DNA of 64,000 nucleotides from the NCBI GenBank assembly GCA_963740525.1, contig CAVUEG010000011.1:1-64000 (forward strand). The letters run 5' to 3'. Positions within the stretch are counted from its first letter, which is position 1, and the number at the start of each line of letters is the position of its first letter. A program made the translations under genes and the position numbers. The stretch is from CAVUEG01 sp963740525. Its GTDB lineage: Bacteria; Actinomycetota; Actinomycetes; Propionibacteriales; Nocardioidaceae. The notes under the pieces are model-generated. The model did no database searches. It saw only the letters and a program-made list of their open reading frames with translations, and was not told where the DNA came from. Positions 9,095-18,358 of this stretch are shown piece after piece.

Positions 9095-9933
9095 TGGACG
9101 CGATCCGGGTGATGGTGGTCGACGACCACCCGATGTGGCGCGAGGGTGTCGCCCGGGACCTGACCGAGGCCGGCTTCGAAGTGGTCGGGACGGCGGCCAA
9201 CGGGACCGACGCGCTGGCCCGGTTCCCCGCGGTCCGGCCCCAGGTGGTCGTCCTCGACCTGCAGATCCCGGCACCCTCCGGGGTCGAGGTCACTGCCGCC
9301 ATGGTGGCGCAGGATCCCGCCGTACGCGTGCTGATCCTGTCCGCCTCCGGGGAGCAGGATGACGTGCTCGCGGCGGTGAAGGCCGGTGCCACCGGCTACC
9401 TCGTCAAGTCGGCCTCCCGCGCCGAGCTGGTCTCGGCGGTCGAACGGGTCGCCGTCGGGGACACCGTCTTCACCCCCGGTCTGGCCGGCCTGGTGCTGGG
9501 GGAGTACCGCCGGCTCTCCGACGCGCCGGCCGCCGACCCGGACGTGCCCCGGCTGACCGAGCGGGAGACCGAGGTGCTGCGGCTGGTGGCCAAGGGGCTG
9601 GAGTACAAGCAGATCGCCGAACGGCTCGTCCTCTCGCACCGCACCGTGCAGAACCACGTGCAGAACACCCTGCGCAAGCTCCAGCTGCACAACCGGGTGC
9701 AGCTGGTGCGCTACGCCATCGAGCAGGGCATCGACGACGAGGATGACCCCTTATCCTCGACCCGTGGCCACGGACCCGCTGCTCAGCATCGCCGAGGAGC
9801 TCTACGCCCTCGCCGGCGGACTTCGCCGGCGACCCGAACCAGTCGGCCAAGCAGACCAAGGCCGACGGTGACGCCGGGCTGGCCAAGCGGGTCACCGAGC
9901 TGCGCAAGCCGACCGCCGCCGCCTGGGTGGTGA
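9094..9933 (+). CDS. NarL/LuxR-family response regulator (3' end uncertain)
   Basis: Transcriptional response regulator paired with the upstream kinase. The receiver has the acidic pair at residues 10-11, phospho-acceptor Asp55 (VVVLDLQIP), Ser83 and Lys105 (GYLVKSAS). The C-terminal LuxR helix-turn-helix begins LTERETEVLRLVAKGL and runs through SHRTVQNHVQNTLRKL. Homology ends near base 9745 (about residue 217, the usual family length). The frame then runs on to 9933 through the start of the next gene and yields Arg/Pro-rich nonsense, so a missing stop caused by an indel near 9740-9750 is likely. DNA targets are not visible. Confidence 0.85.
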   Translation: MDAIRVMVVDDHPMWREGVARDLTEAGFEVVGTAANGTDALARFPAVRPQVVVLDLQIPAPSGVEVTAAMVAQDPAVRVLILSASGEQDDVLAAVKAGATGYLVKSASRAELVSAVERVAVGDTVFTPGLAGLVLGEYRRLSDAPAADPDVPRLTERETEVLRLVAKGLEYKQIAERLVLSHRTVQNHVQNTLRKLQLHNRVQLVRYAIEQGIDDEDDPLSSTRGHGPAAQHRRGALRPRRRTSPATRTSRPSRPRPTVTPGWPSGSPSCASRPPPPGW

Positions 9934-10262
9934 ACATGATGATGCGCCACCAGGGCGACCAGATGACCCAGGTCCTCGAGCTCGGCGCCTCGCTGCGGCA
10001 GGCCCAGGCCGACCTGGACGCCGGGTCGCTCGCGCGAGCTGACCCGCCAGCGCCGCCAGCTGACCACGGCGGTCACCCAGCAGGGCCGCGAGACTGGCGC
10101 GCGACCCGGGCGGCGGCTACGGGGTCGGTCGGCCAGCAGGTCGGGCACGCCTGCACGTGCGACGGTCGCGGGCGGCGGCCGCCGCGGTGCGGAGCGGGCT
10201 GCGGTCGCGGCGTACGGCGAGCGGCTTGAGGCCCGGACGTGGTCGACTGGCAAGGTCCCGGC
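9764..10262 (+). pseudogene. decayed, truncated copy of the downstream coiled-coil protein gene
   Basis: From a GTG at 9764, preceded by a TATCCT box six bases upstream, the translation LLSIAEELYAL, then in another frame FAGDPNQSAK, RVTELRKPTAAAWVVNMMMRHQGDQ and LRQAQADLDA, clearly matches the gene at 10379 (LRKPSVAAWVVNMQVRHDGEQ and LRQAQADLDG). Further pieces (RELTRQRRQLTTAVTQQ and AAVRSGL) lie in shifted frames. Similarity fades near 10250, about where the intact gene reaches residue 165, and the C-terminal coiled coil is missing. At least three frame changes are needed. Unlike other breaks in the window, truncation plus multiple shifts suggests a genuine decaying duplicate, although sequence error contributes. 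Confidence 0.62.
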
Positions 10263-10378
10263 GGCATCGGGGTACCAGGCGGATCCGCGCGTGCGTGTTC
10301 GCTCATCGCGCCATCGTCGCAGGCCCGTTGGACGAAGCCGGGCCGACGGACACGGGGGCCCGGCCCTACGATCGAGAC

Positions 10379-11268
10379 GTGAGCCAGGACCGGGCGGAAG
10401 GGGACCTCGGGGAGATCGCGGGCGCGTCGTACGCGTTGCCTCTCGAGGAGTTCACCCCTGCCCGCAATGCCCGGGCGAAGGCGCGCCCTCCGAGGACAAG
10501 AAGCTCGCGGCGGCGGTCAAGTCGCTGCGCAAGCCCTCGGTGGCGGCCTGGGTCGTGAACATGCAGGTGCGCCACGACGGAGAGCAGATCGAGCAGGTGC
10601 TCTCACTGGGGGAGGCCCTGCGGCAGGCCCAGGCCGACCTCGACGGCGACGAATTGCGTCAGCTGACCCGCCAGCGTCGTCAGCTCACCGCGGCGATCAC
10701 GACCCAGGCTCGGGCGCTCGCACGGAGGCTCGGGCTCAAGGTCACCGAACAGGTGGCGGACCAGATCGAGGCGACCTTGACCGCTGCCATGGTCGACGAG
10801 GGTGCCGCGGTGGCAGTGCGGTCCGGGCTTCTGGTCGGCACTCTCCGGGCCACCGGGGTCGAAGCCGTCGACGTCGCCTCCGCGGTCGCCTTCCCGGAGG
10901 CGCTGGGGCTGGTCGCCTCCCCTGTCGCGCCGAGACCGCCCTCGTTGCACGTGGTCCCCCCCGACGACGGGTCCGCGCTCAGAGCCGCCGAGGAGGCCCT
11001 CGAGGCGGCCGAGCAGGCATTGGCCGAGGCCGAGGAGGAGCACGCGGAGTCGGAGCAGCAGGTCGCTGACCTCGGTGCCCGGAGCCTGCAGCTCCAGGGC
11101 GAGATCGACGAGCTCAAGCGACGGATCGGTCAGCTCGACGAGGAGCTGGACACGGTCGCCGACGAGCTGGAGGAGGCCGAGGGGACGCGGTCGGACGCCG
11201 CCCAGGCACTGGCCCGGAGCCGGAAGGCCTTGGAGCGGGCACGTGCCGACGTGGCTCGCCTGACCTGA
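10379..11268 (+). CDS. coiled-coil protein of unknown function, one frameshift
   Basis: A protein of about 296 residues whose function I do not recognise. From the GTG at 10379 the N-terminus reads VSQDRAEGDLGEIAGASYAL; after a frame break near 10475-10495 it continues with SEDKKLAAAVKSLRKPSVAAWVVN. A helical middle part is followed by a long Glu/Ala/Leu-rich coiled coil from about residue 195 to the end (EEALEAAEQALAEAEEEHAE, LGARSLQLQGEIDELKRRI). No membrane segment or catalytic motif is seen. A TACGAT box six bases before the GTG suggests leaderless transcription. A decayed paralogue precedes it in tandem. The coiled coil suggests a structural or scaffold role; that is inference. Confidence 0.6.
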
Positions 11269-11289
11269 TCCGAAAGGGTGGCGTCGGAG

Positions 11290-12772
11290 TCAGGCCCAGT
11301 CGCGCGAGCGGCTGACCGCCTCGATCCAGCGTGCATGGGCGGCGTCGACGTCCACACGGTCGGCCGCCGGCTCGAAGCGCCGGTCCAGGTGCCAGGTCTC
11401 GCGGAGCGCCTCGGTGGACTCCCACACTCCGGTGCCCAGCCCGGCCAGGAACGCGGCCCCGAGGGCGGTGGTCTCCACGATCTCCGGTCGTTCGACGGGT
11501 ACGCCGAGCTGGTCGGCCTGGATCTGGCAGAGCAGGTCGTTGGCACTGGCGCCGCCGTCGACGGCGAGGCTCGACATGGCCGAGCGGGTCGGCAGGGTCT
11601 CGATCACGTCGCGCACCTCGAACGCGATCGCCTCGAGCGTGGCACGGACGATGTGTGCCCGCGTGGTGCCGCGGGTGAGCCCGATGATGAGCCCCCGGGC
11701 ATGCGGGTCCCAGTGGGGCGCGCCCAGACCGGTCAGGGCCGGGACGAACACCACGCCCTCGCTGTCGGGGACGGTGGCCGCGATCGCCGCGGTCTCGGCC
11801 GCCGAGCCGACGATCTGCAAGCCGTCGCGGAGCCACTGAACGGCGGCTCCGGTCACGAAGATCGCGCCCTCGAGGGCGTAGGTCAGCTCGCCCGACGGCG
11901 CCCGCCAGGCGGCGGTGGACAGCAGCCCCGCCTCTGACCGCACGACCTCGTTGCCGGTGTTGGTGAGGATGAAGGAACCGGTTCCGTAGGTGCACTTCGA
12001 GTCGCCGACGTCGAAGCAGGTCTGACCGAACAGCGCCGACTGCTGGTCTCCCGCGATGCCGGCGATCGCGAGGTCGAGGCCGAGGAAGGACTTCGGGTCC
12101 GTCCGGGCGATCTCACCCCAGGACGCGACGATGTCGGGCAGCGCGTCGCGGGGCACCCCGAAGAGCCCACAGAGCTCGTCTGACCAGTCGCCCCGCTCGA
12201 GGTCGAACAGGAGCGTCCGCGAGGCGTTGGAGACGTCGGTGACGTGCCAGGTGCCGCGGGTCATCCGGGCGATCAGGTAGGAGTCGACGGTGCCGACGGC
12301 GTACCGACCCGACTCGACCAGGGCCCAGGTGTTCGGCTCGTTCTCCGCCAGCCACACCAGCTTGGTGCCCGAGAAGTAGGGGTCGAGCCGGAGCCCGGTC
12401 AGCTCGCTGACCCGGTCCTCGTGGCCCTCGTCCCGCATCCGGGAGCAGATGTCGGCGGTACGGCGGTCCTGCCAGACGATGGCGCGTCGTGGCGAGCCCA
12501 GCGTCTCGCGGTCCCAGAGCATGACGGTCTCGCGCTGGTTGGTGATGCCGAGTCCCTGCAGGTCACCGCGCGTCGCCGTCGTACGCCGCCAGCGCGGCGC
12601 GCGTCGACTCCAGCGTGGCCTGCCAGATCTCCTCCGGCGAGTGCTCGACCCAGCCGGGGCGAGGGAAGTGCTGGGGGAACTCCTGGTAGCCCTTGGCTGC
12701 GATCGTGCCGTCGGCGGTGACGATCACGGCGGTGACCCCGGTGGTGCCGGCATCGATGGCGAGGATGCTCAT
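11290..12772 (-). CDS. glpK: glycerol kinase, one frameshift
   Basis: FGGY-family kinase converting glycerol to glycerol 3-phosphate with ATP. The N-terminus (SILAIDAGTTGVTAVIV) lies in one frame and stops after YDGDAR near 12565. The rest continues in another frame from GLGITNQRETV, so a single-base break lies near 12560-12575. Glycerol-kinase features include WQDRRTADIC, PYFSGTKLVWL, GIAGDQQSALFGQ, KCTYGTGSF and AVDGGASANDLLCQIQAD. The reconstructed length of about 494 residues fits the family. The gene starts 11 bases after the end of the DUF1028 gene on the same strand. No glycerol facilitator or GlpD is adjacent. Confidence 0.84.
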
Positions 12773-12783
12773 GACCGCGCAGC

Positions 12784-13618
12784 CTAGGACGAGGCAGCGG
12801 AGGAACGAAGGATGTCCAGCACCCGTTGGTCGATCCACGCGGGGTTCTCGCCGGTGTCGACGCGCATCTCGTAGTTCTCCGACCCGACCCACGCGTGGAC
12901 GCCGGGGTGACCGAGCGAGGCGACTCGCTCCTCGATCTCGCGACGGAGGTCGTCGGTCACCGGCACCTTCTCGTCCTCCCGGGACGCCGTGAGGTACAGG
13001 TCGTTGAGCTCCAGGAGCCGCTGGCAGCTCCGGGCACGGGTCGGGGTGGTCGTCGACTCTCAGGTCCACGGCGACGTCGTCGCCGCCGGCGTACCCGCCG
13101 CCCTCGCGCACCACGAAGACCGCGGCGGACTGGCGACCACGCCGGTCGCCTCCGGCCCGGTCGCCGGCCAACAGTGCGGTCACCAGCCGCCTGGCCAGGG
13201 ACGGTTCGTCGACGGCCGACTCCCAGGCGGCGAGCATCTCGTCGACGACCTCGCGGCCGGTGAGGATGTTGCCCTGGATCGCCACGCCGTCGGCGGTCAC
13301 GCCACCGGCCCAGTCGAAGCATGCCGAGCCCGTGTGCGTGACGGCGTTGCCCTCGACATCGACCAGGCCGACCTGACGGTGGTCGCGTCCGTCATCGTCC
13401 TCGAGCAGCCTGGCCAGCGTCACCTCGGCGGTCGCGCCCTCGTCCAGCATGGACAGCGCCTCGGCCTTGTAGGCCACATTGGCGTCGGCCTGGGTGGCGA
13501 TGGCGCCGATCCCGGCGACGGCCGCGGGTACCACGTTGCCGACCGCGAGGAACTTGGAGGCGACGGCGATGCCCCAGGACTCGCCGTCTGCGGACCGGGC
13601 CACGATCGAGAAGGTCAT
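12784..13618 (-). CDS. DUF1028-family protein (Ntn-hydrolase-like), one frameshift
   Basis: The protein begins MTFSIVARSADGESWGIAVASKF and GIGAIATQADAN, the hallmark of DUF1028, a family with an Ntn-hydrolase-like fold. The homologous N-terminal domain runs to about residue 195 (VFVVREGGGYAGGDDVAVDLRVDDHPDP). The frame then breaks near 13020-13035. The C-terminal part (VTDDLRREIEERVASLGHPG through AWIDQRVLDILRSS) continues in another frame to the stop at 12784. The reconstructed length is about 277 residues. The substrate is unknown for the family. It is divergent from pfkA and probably co-transcribed with glpK. Confidence 0.7.
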
Positions 13619-13758
13619 GGGGAGAACGTAGCGGGCCGGGCCCCGCTCGCCACCCGTCCGTGATTTGGAACGATCAAAGCAGACCCTCGCCCCGCGGTGC
13701 CGACCTCGCTAGGGTCGGTACGACGGACCCGAGAGTCATAAGACGAAGGAGGCGCGCG

Positions 13759-14788
13759 ATGCGCGTGGGAGTGCTGACCGGCGGAGGCGACTGCCCGGGG
13801 TTGAACGCGGTGATCAGGGCGGTGGTCCGCAAGGGGGTCAAGGACTACGACTACGACTTCGTCGGCTTCCGTGACGGATGGCGCGGCCCGCTCGAGGGCG
13901 TCACCATGGAGCTCGGGGTGGCCCAGGTGCGCGGGATCCTGCCTCGTGGCGGCACGATCCTGGGGTCCTCGCGGACCAACCCGTTCAAGATCGACGGCGG
14001 CGTGGAGAAGATCAAGGCGAACCTCGCCGAGCACGGCGTCGACGCGCTGATCGCGATCGGCGGCGAGGACACCCTCGGGGTCGCGACCAAGCTGGCCGAC
14101 CTCGGCGTCAATGTGGTCGGCGTACCCAAGACCATCGACAACGACCTCTCCGGCACCGACTTCACCTTCGGCTTCGACACGGCGGTGAACATCGCGACCG
14201 AGGCGATCGACCGGCTGCACACCACCGCCGAGTCCCACCACCGGGTCCTCGTCGTCGAGGTGATGGGCCGCCACGCCGGCTGGATCGCCCTGCACGCCGG
14301 GCATCGCCGGCGGCGCGAACGTCGTCCTCATCCCCGAGCAGCCGTTCGACATCGAGGAGGTGTGCGGCTACGTCGAGAAGCGGTTCGAGTCGCACTACTC
14401 GCCGATCATCGTGGTCTCCGAGGGCGCGTTCCCGGTCGAGGGCGGCGACATGACCCTGGTCAGTGGCGAGAAGGACGCGTTCGGCCACGTGCGGCTCGGC
14501 GGCATCGGGGACCGGCTCGCGGGGGAGATCGAGAACCGCACCGGCAAGGAGGCCCGTGCCGTGGTCCTCGGACACGTCCAGCGGGGCGGAACGCCGACCG
14601 CCTTCGACCGATGGCTGGCCACCCGGTTCGGGCTGCACGCGATCACCGCCGTCGCGGAGAAGGACTTCGGCACCATGATGGCGCTGCGCGGCGCCGACAT
14701 CGTCCGCGTGCCGCTGATCGAGGGGACCGGAGAGCTGAAGCTGGTCAGTCCCGAGGAGTACGCCGAGGCGGAGGTTTTCTTCGGCTGA
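13759..14788 (+). CDS. pfkA: 6-phosphofructokinase, PPi-type residues, one frameshift
   Basis: Glycolytic phosphofructokinase of about 343 residues. Motifs are GVLTGGGDCPGLNAVIRA at the N-terminus, IAIGGEDTLG, VPKTIDNDL with the catalytic Asp, VEVMGRHAGWIAL, IPEQPFDIEEV and LGHVQRGGTPTAFDR. The Asp in GGED and the Lys in PKTIDND occupy the two positions (104 and 124 in E. coli numbering) that distinguish PPi-dependent from ATP-dependent enzymes, and both have the PPi-type residue. A single extra G in a GGG run at about 14298-14300 breaks the frame; removing it restores LHAGIAGGANVV. The ATG at 13759 is preceded by GAAGGAGG. Use of PPi is inferred. Confidence 0.85.
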
Positions 14789-14912
14789 CCCCCGAAGCCC
14801 GCCTCCGACCGCGCCAATCGGTCAATTGTCCGGACAGGAGGCGGCCGAGATGCCTAATCTCGAGACGTCACAAACGCCGGCTCGGGCCCGGTGCGACCTC
14901 AACGGGGGAGCG

Positions 14913-16085
14913 ATGGCTCAGACAGCACGGGAGAGTTCGGTCGTCGTCGTGCTGCCGGCGTACGACACAAAGGGGCTCGCAGAGTTCCTCGAGGAGATCG
15001 ACGGGCATCTCGCCTCGTCGGTCCGCAACCTTCACTTCATCGTGGTCGACGACCACGCTGAGGCGCCGGCTTCCCATTCGGTGAGCGCGCTGGCACCGGT
15101 GCTCCAGCCCCGGGTGTCGGTGGTCCGCCACGAACGACGTCTCGGACATGCGGCCAGCGTGATGCGCGCCTACCGGGAGGCCTTGGCGCTGAAGCCCGAC
15201 ATCGTGATCCACGTGGACGGCGACGGACAGTTCCTCGGCCGGGACGTGCGCCGGGTCCTGAACGCCCTGGAGGGCAGGGACGGCGCCATCGGCGTCCGTG
15301 TCGGCCGTCGCGACCCGTGGCTCAGCCGACGTCTCACTGGTGGGGAGCGGTCGTCCGCCGATGACGACTCGCCCTTGCGTGCCTACCGGCGTGAGCCGCT
15401 CGAGCGGCTGGTGGCCCGGGTCCCCGACGGCTCGATCGTGCCTCACCTGCAGTTCGCACGCTTGCATCGCACACTCCGCCTCCGGACGACCTCGGTGGAC
15501 GTCACCCGCGCCCGACGCCCGGCGGGGCGGCGACGCCTACGTGGCGCGAGGCGCCCAGCCGGTGGGCCCCGGACCCGCGGCGGCTCAGGGTCGCCCGGCG
15601 CATCCGGCGCGAGCTGAAGCTGACCCCGTCGGCGCACCGAGCCGCCCCGGGACAGTCGCGAGCGTCGGCCCGAAGGTCGGCCGGAGCGCCGACCACAAGG
15701 TCGCAGGAAGACCGAGCAGAAGGTCGCCGCGCGGACCGAGCAGCAGGTGCCCGTCAAGGTCGGGCAGCAGGTGGCCGCGCGGACCGAGCAGCAGGTGCCC
15801 GTCAAGGTCGAGCAGCAGGTGGCCGCGCGGACCGAGCAGCAGGTGCCCGTCAAGGTCGAGCAGCAGGTGGCCGCGAGGACCGAGCAGCAGGTGCCCGTCA
15901 AGGTCGAGCAGCAGGTGCCCGCGAGGGGCGGCCAGAGGGTCGCCACCCGGGCCGACCAGAGGTCCGCACCGAAGGTCACCACCAAGGGCGGTCAGAGGGC
16001 CAACCGCAAGGGTGACAACAAGACCGAGCCCAAGTCCGGCCTGCGCGTCGAGACGGCCCTGGCACAGGTGGCCTGCGAGGCCTGA
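14913..16085 (+). CDS. family 2 glycosyltransferase with Lys/Gln-rich repeat tail, frameshifted
   Basis: The N-terminal domain is a GT-A glycosyltransferase: SVVVVLPAYDTKGLAEFL, IVVDDHAEA, then the metal-binding VDGDGQFLGRDV near residues 104-115. The domain runs in one frame to about base 15520. Downstream, reading frames change near 15520-15600 and 15705, and the final part from about 15710 to the stop at 16085 encodes TEQQVPVKVEQQVAAR-type 16-residue repeats and a basic end. I infer one gene in which a catalytic domain is followed by a low-complexity tail; two separate genes are possible. No membrane helix is seen in the first domain. The sugar and acceptor cannot be told. Confidence 0.6.
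15726..15917 (+). repeat. four tandem 48-bp coding repeats
   Basis: Four head-to-tail 48-base units start at 15726, 15774, 15822 and 15870. They differ at only two or three positions (for example GGGCAG in unit 1 where the others have GAGCAG, and GCGAGG in unit 4). Each unit encodes AARTEQQVPVKVEQQV, and degenerate half-units follow to about 15960. Near-identity at DNA level means recent expansion by slippage or recombination, so copy number is likely to vary between strains. Confidence 0.92.
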
Positions 16086-16188
16086 GGGGCAACGCCCACT
16101 CCGACACTGCCCCTCTGAGCCGGTGGGCCGGCCGCCTGGTGGAGTCGATGGCTCGGGGGGTCGGTGCCTGGTCCGTACGCGTGGGCGC

Positions 16189-18326
16189 ATGACCGACCAC
16201 CACCCTGCCGACCCGCGCGTGCCAGTCGCCGCGCGGGTGATCGCGGCGATCGCCGGACCGGAGGCCAGGCTGCGCGCCGACCAGGAGACGGCGGTCGCGG
16301 CGCTGTGCGAGGACGGCCGCGCGGGTGCTGGTCGTGCAGGCGACCGGCTGGGGCAAGTCGGCGGTCTACTGGGCGGCCACCGCCATCCGCCGCTCCGAGG
16401 GGCCGGACCGACGCTCGTCGTGTCGCCGCTGCTCTCCTGATGCGCGACCAGGTGGCGGCGGCGGCGCCGGGCCGGGTCTGCGCGCGGCCACGCTCAACTC
16501 GTCCAACATCGACGACTGGTCGGCGGTCGAGGCGGCACTGCGCGACGGCGAGCTCGACGTGCTTGCTGGTCTCGCCCGGAGCGGCTGGCCAACCCCGGGT
16601 TCGGGCGCCGGGTGCTCGACGGGCTCGCCGGACGTCTCGGCCTGCTGGTGATCGACGAGGCGCACGCGGTCTCCGACTGGGGCCACGACTTCCGGCCCGA
16701 CTACCGCCGGGTGTCCGACGTGCTCCAGCGGCTCAACCCCGACGACCCCGGTGCTCGCCACCACCGCGACCGCCAACGCGCGGGTCACCGACGACGTCGC
16801 GCGGCACAGCTCGGGCGCGGCCACGCTCGTGCTCCGCGGGCCGCTCGGCCCGGGCCAGCCTCGAGCTGTCCGTGGTCGACCGGCTGACTCCGCTGGAGCG
16901 CTACGCCTGGGTGGTCGACCACCTGCCCAGGCTCGCCGGCTCGGGCATCGTCTACGCCCTCACGGTCGCGGACGCCGAGCGGCTGGCGGAGGCGATCGCG
17001 GCGGTGCACGGCGCGACGGTCCCGGTCGCGGCCTACACCGGCCAGCTCGAGGCCGGTCGGCGCGCCACGAGCTCGAGGACGCGCTGCGCGACAACCGGCT
17101 CAAGGCGCTGGTCGCCACCTCGGCGCTGGGGATGGGCTACGACAAGCCCGACCTCGGCTTCGTCGTCCACGTCGGGGCGCCGCCGTCGCCGGTCTCCTAC
17201 TACCAGCAGGTCGGCCGTGCCGGCCGGGCGATCGACCACGCCCACGCCGTGCTGCTGCCCGTCCGAGCCGACGCCGGGGTGTGGGACTACTTCGCCACCG
17301 CGACGATCCCGGTGCCCGACCAGGTGCGAGCGGGTGCTCGACGTCGCTCGGGCGCGCGCGAGCCGGGAGTCAGGCGCGATGTCGGTCGCCGCCGTCGAGG
17401 CCCAGTCCGGCGTACGCCGCGGCCGCGTCGAGCTGATGCTCAAGCAGCTCGCGGTCGACGGGGTCGTCGAGCGGGTCGAGGGCGGCTGGGTCGCGACCGG
17501 CGAGGCCTGGACCTACGACGCCGAGCACTACGACGGCGTCGTCGCCGTCCGCCGCCGCGAGGCCGACATCATGCGCGCCTACACCCGCGGCGAGCGCTGC
17601 CTGATGCAGCTGCTCCAGGAGTCGCTCGACGACCCGACCGCCGAGCCCTGTGGTCGCTGCTCGGTCTGCCGGGGCGGGCTCCCCGACGCCCTCGACGGCG
17701 GCGCCTCGACCGCGAGACCGTGCGGCCGGTGACCGGCGCTGCTGCGCGGACAGGTGCACGTGCTCGAGCCCCGCAAGATGTGGCCCGGCGGCGCGTTCGG
17801 CGCGCGCGGCAAGATCGCCGCCGAGGAGAGCCCGACGCTCGGCCGCACGCTGGTCTTCGCCGACGCACCGGAGTGGCGCGAGACGATCGCCGCGCTGTTC
17901 GGCCGGGACGCTCCGGCCCCCGACGGACGTGGCCGACGCCTGCGTGCGGCTGCTCGGCCGGCTGGAGGACGCCTGGCCGGCCGCGCCCCGAGGTCGTCGT
18001 CGACCTGCCGCGCGGCGGGCTGTCCGCTGATGACGGCTCGCGTCGCCGACCACCTGGCCTCGGTCGGCCGCCTGGACCGGGCCTCGCTGCCGGCGCCGGC
18101 CGCCCCGGTCCCGACGCTGCGCGAGCTCAGCTCGGCCGACGAGGCAGCCTACTGGCGTGACGCGCTCGACGCCCGACGGCCTGGCGCCGGCGGTGGCCGG
18201 CCGGTGCCGTGCTGCTCGTCGTCGACGCCACGTCGTCGCTGTGGCCGGTCACCGTCGCGTGCGGCACTGCTGCGCCGGGCCGGAGCCGGCGCGGTGCTCC
18301 CGCTGCTGGTGCACCGCCGGCCCTGA
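16189..18326 (+). CDS. RecQ-type ATP-dependent DNA helicase, many frame breaks
   Basis: Superfamily 2 helicase read in pieces over about 712 codons. In order: QATGWGKSAVYW (Walker A), VIDEAHAVSDWGHDFRPDY (DEAH box), LATTATAN (motif III), SALGMGYDKPDLGFVVH, YYQQVGRAGR (motif VI) and a zinc-cluster-like CGRCSVC, then VLLVVDATSS near the end, which resembles the phosphoribosyltransferase-like tail of actinobacterial RecQ-like proteins. At least nine single-base frame changes are needed, a higher density than in other genes here. It may be a sequence-error hot spot or a genuine pseudogene. It starts 103 bases after the glycosyltransferase tail. Confidence 0.68.
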
Positions 18327-18358
18327 CCCGGCGCGCTCAGTGGCTGTCTCGACCAAGA

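Noticed and set aside
14799..14844. CCGCCTCC/GGAGGCGG inverted repeat after pfkA as a terminator
   Set aside because: The arms are 30 bases apart with no U-run, so it is more likely chance pairing in GC-rich DNA.
15726..15917. Regular 48-base direct repeats as a CRISPR array
   Set aside because: Units abut without spacers, encode a clean 16-residue protein repeat and have no cas genes nearby.
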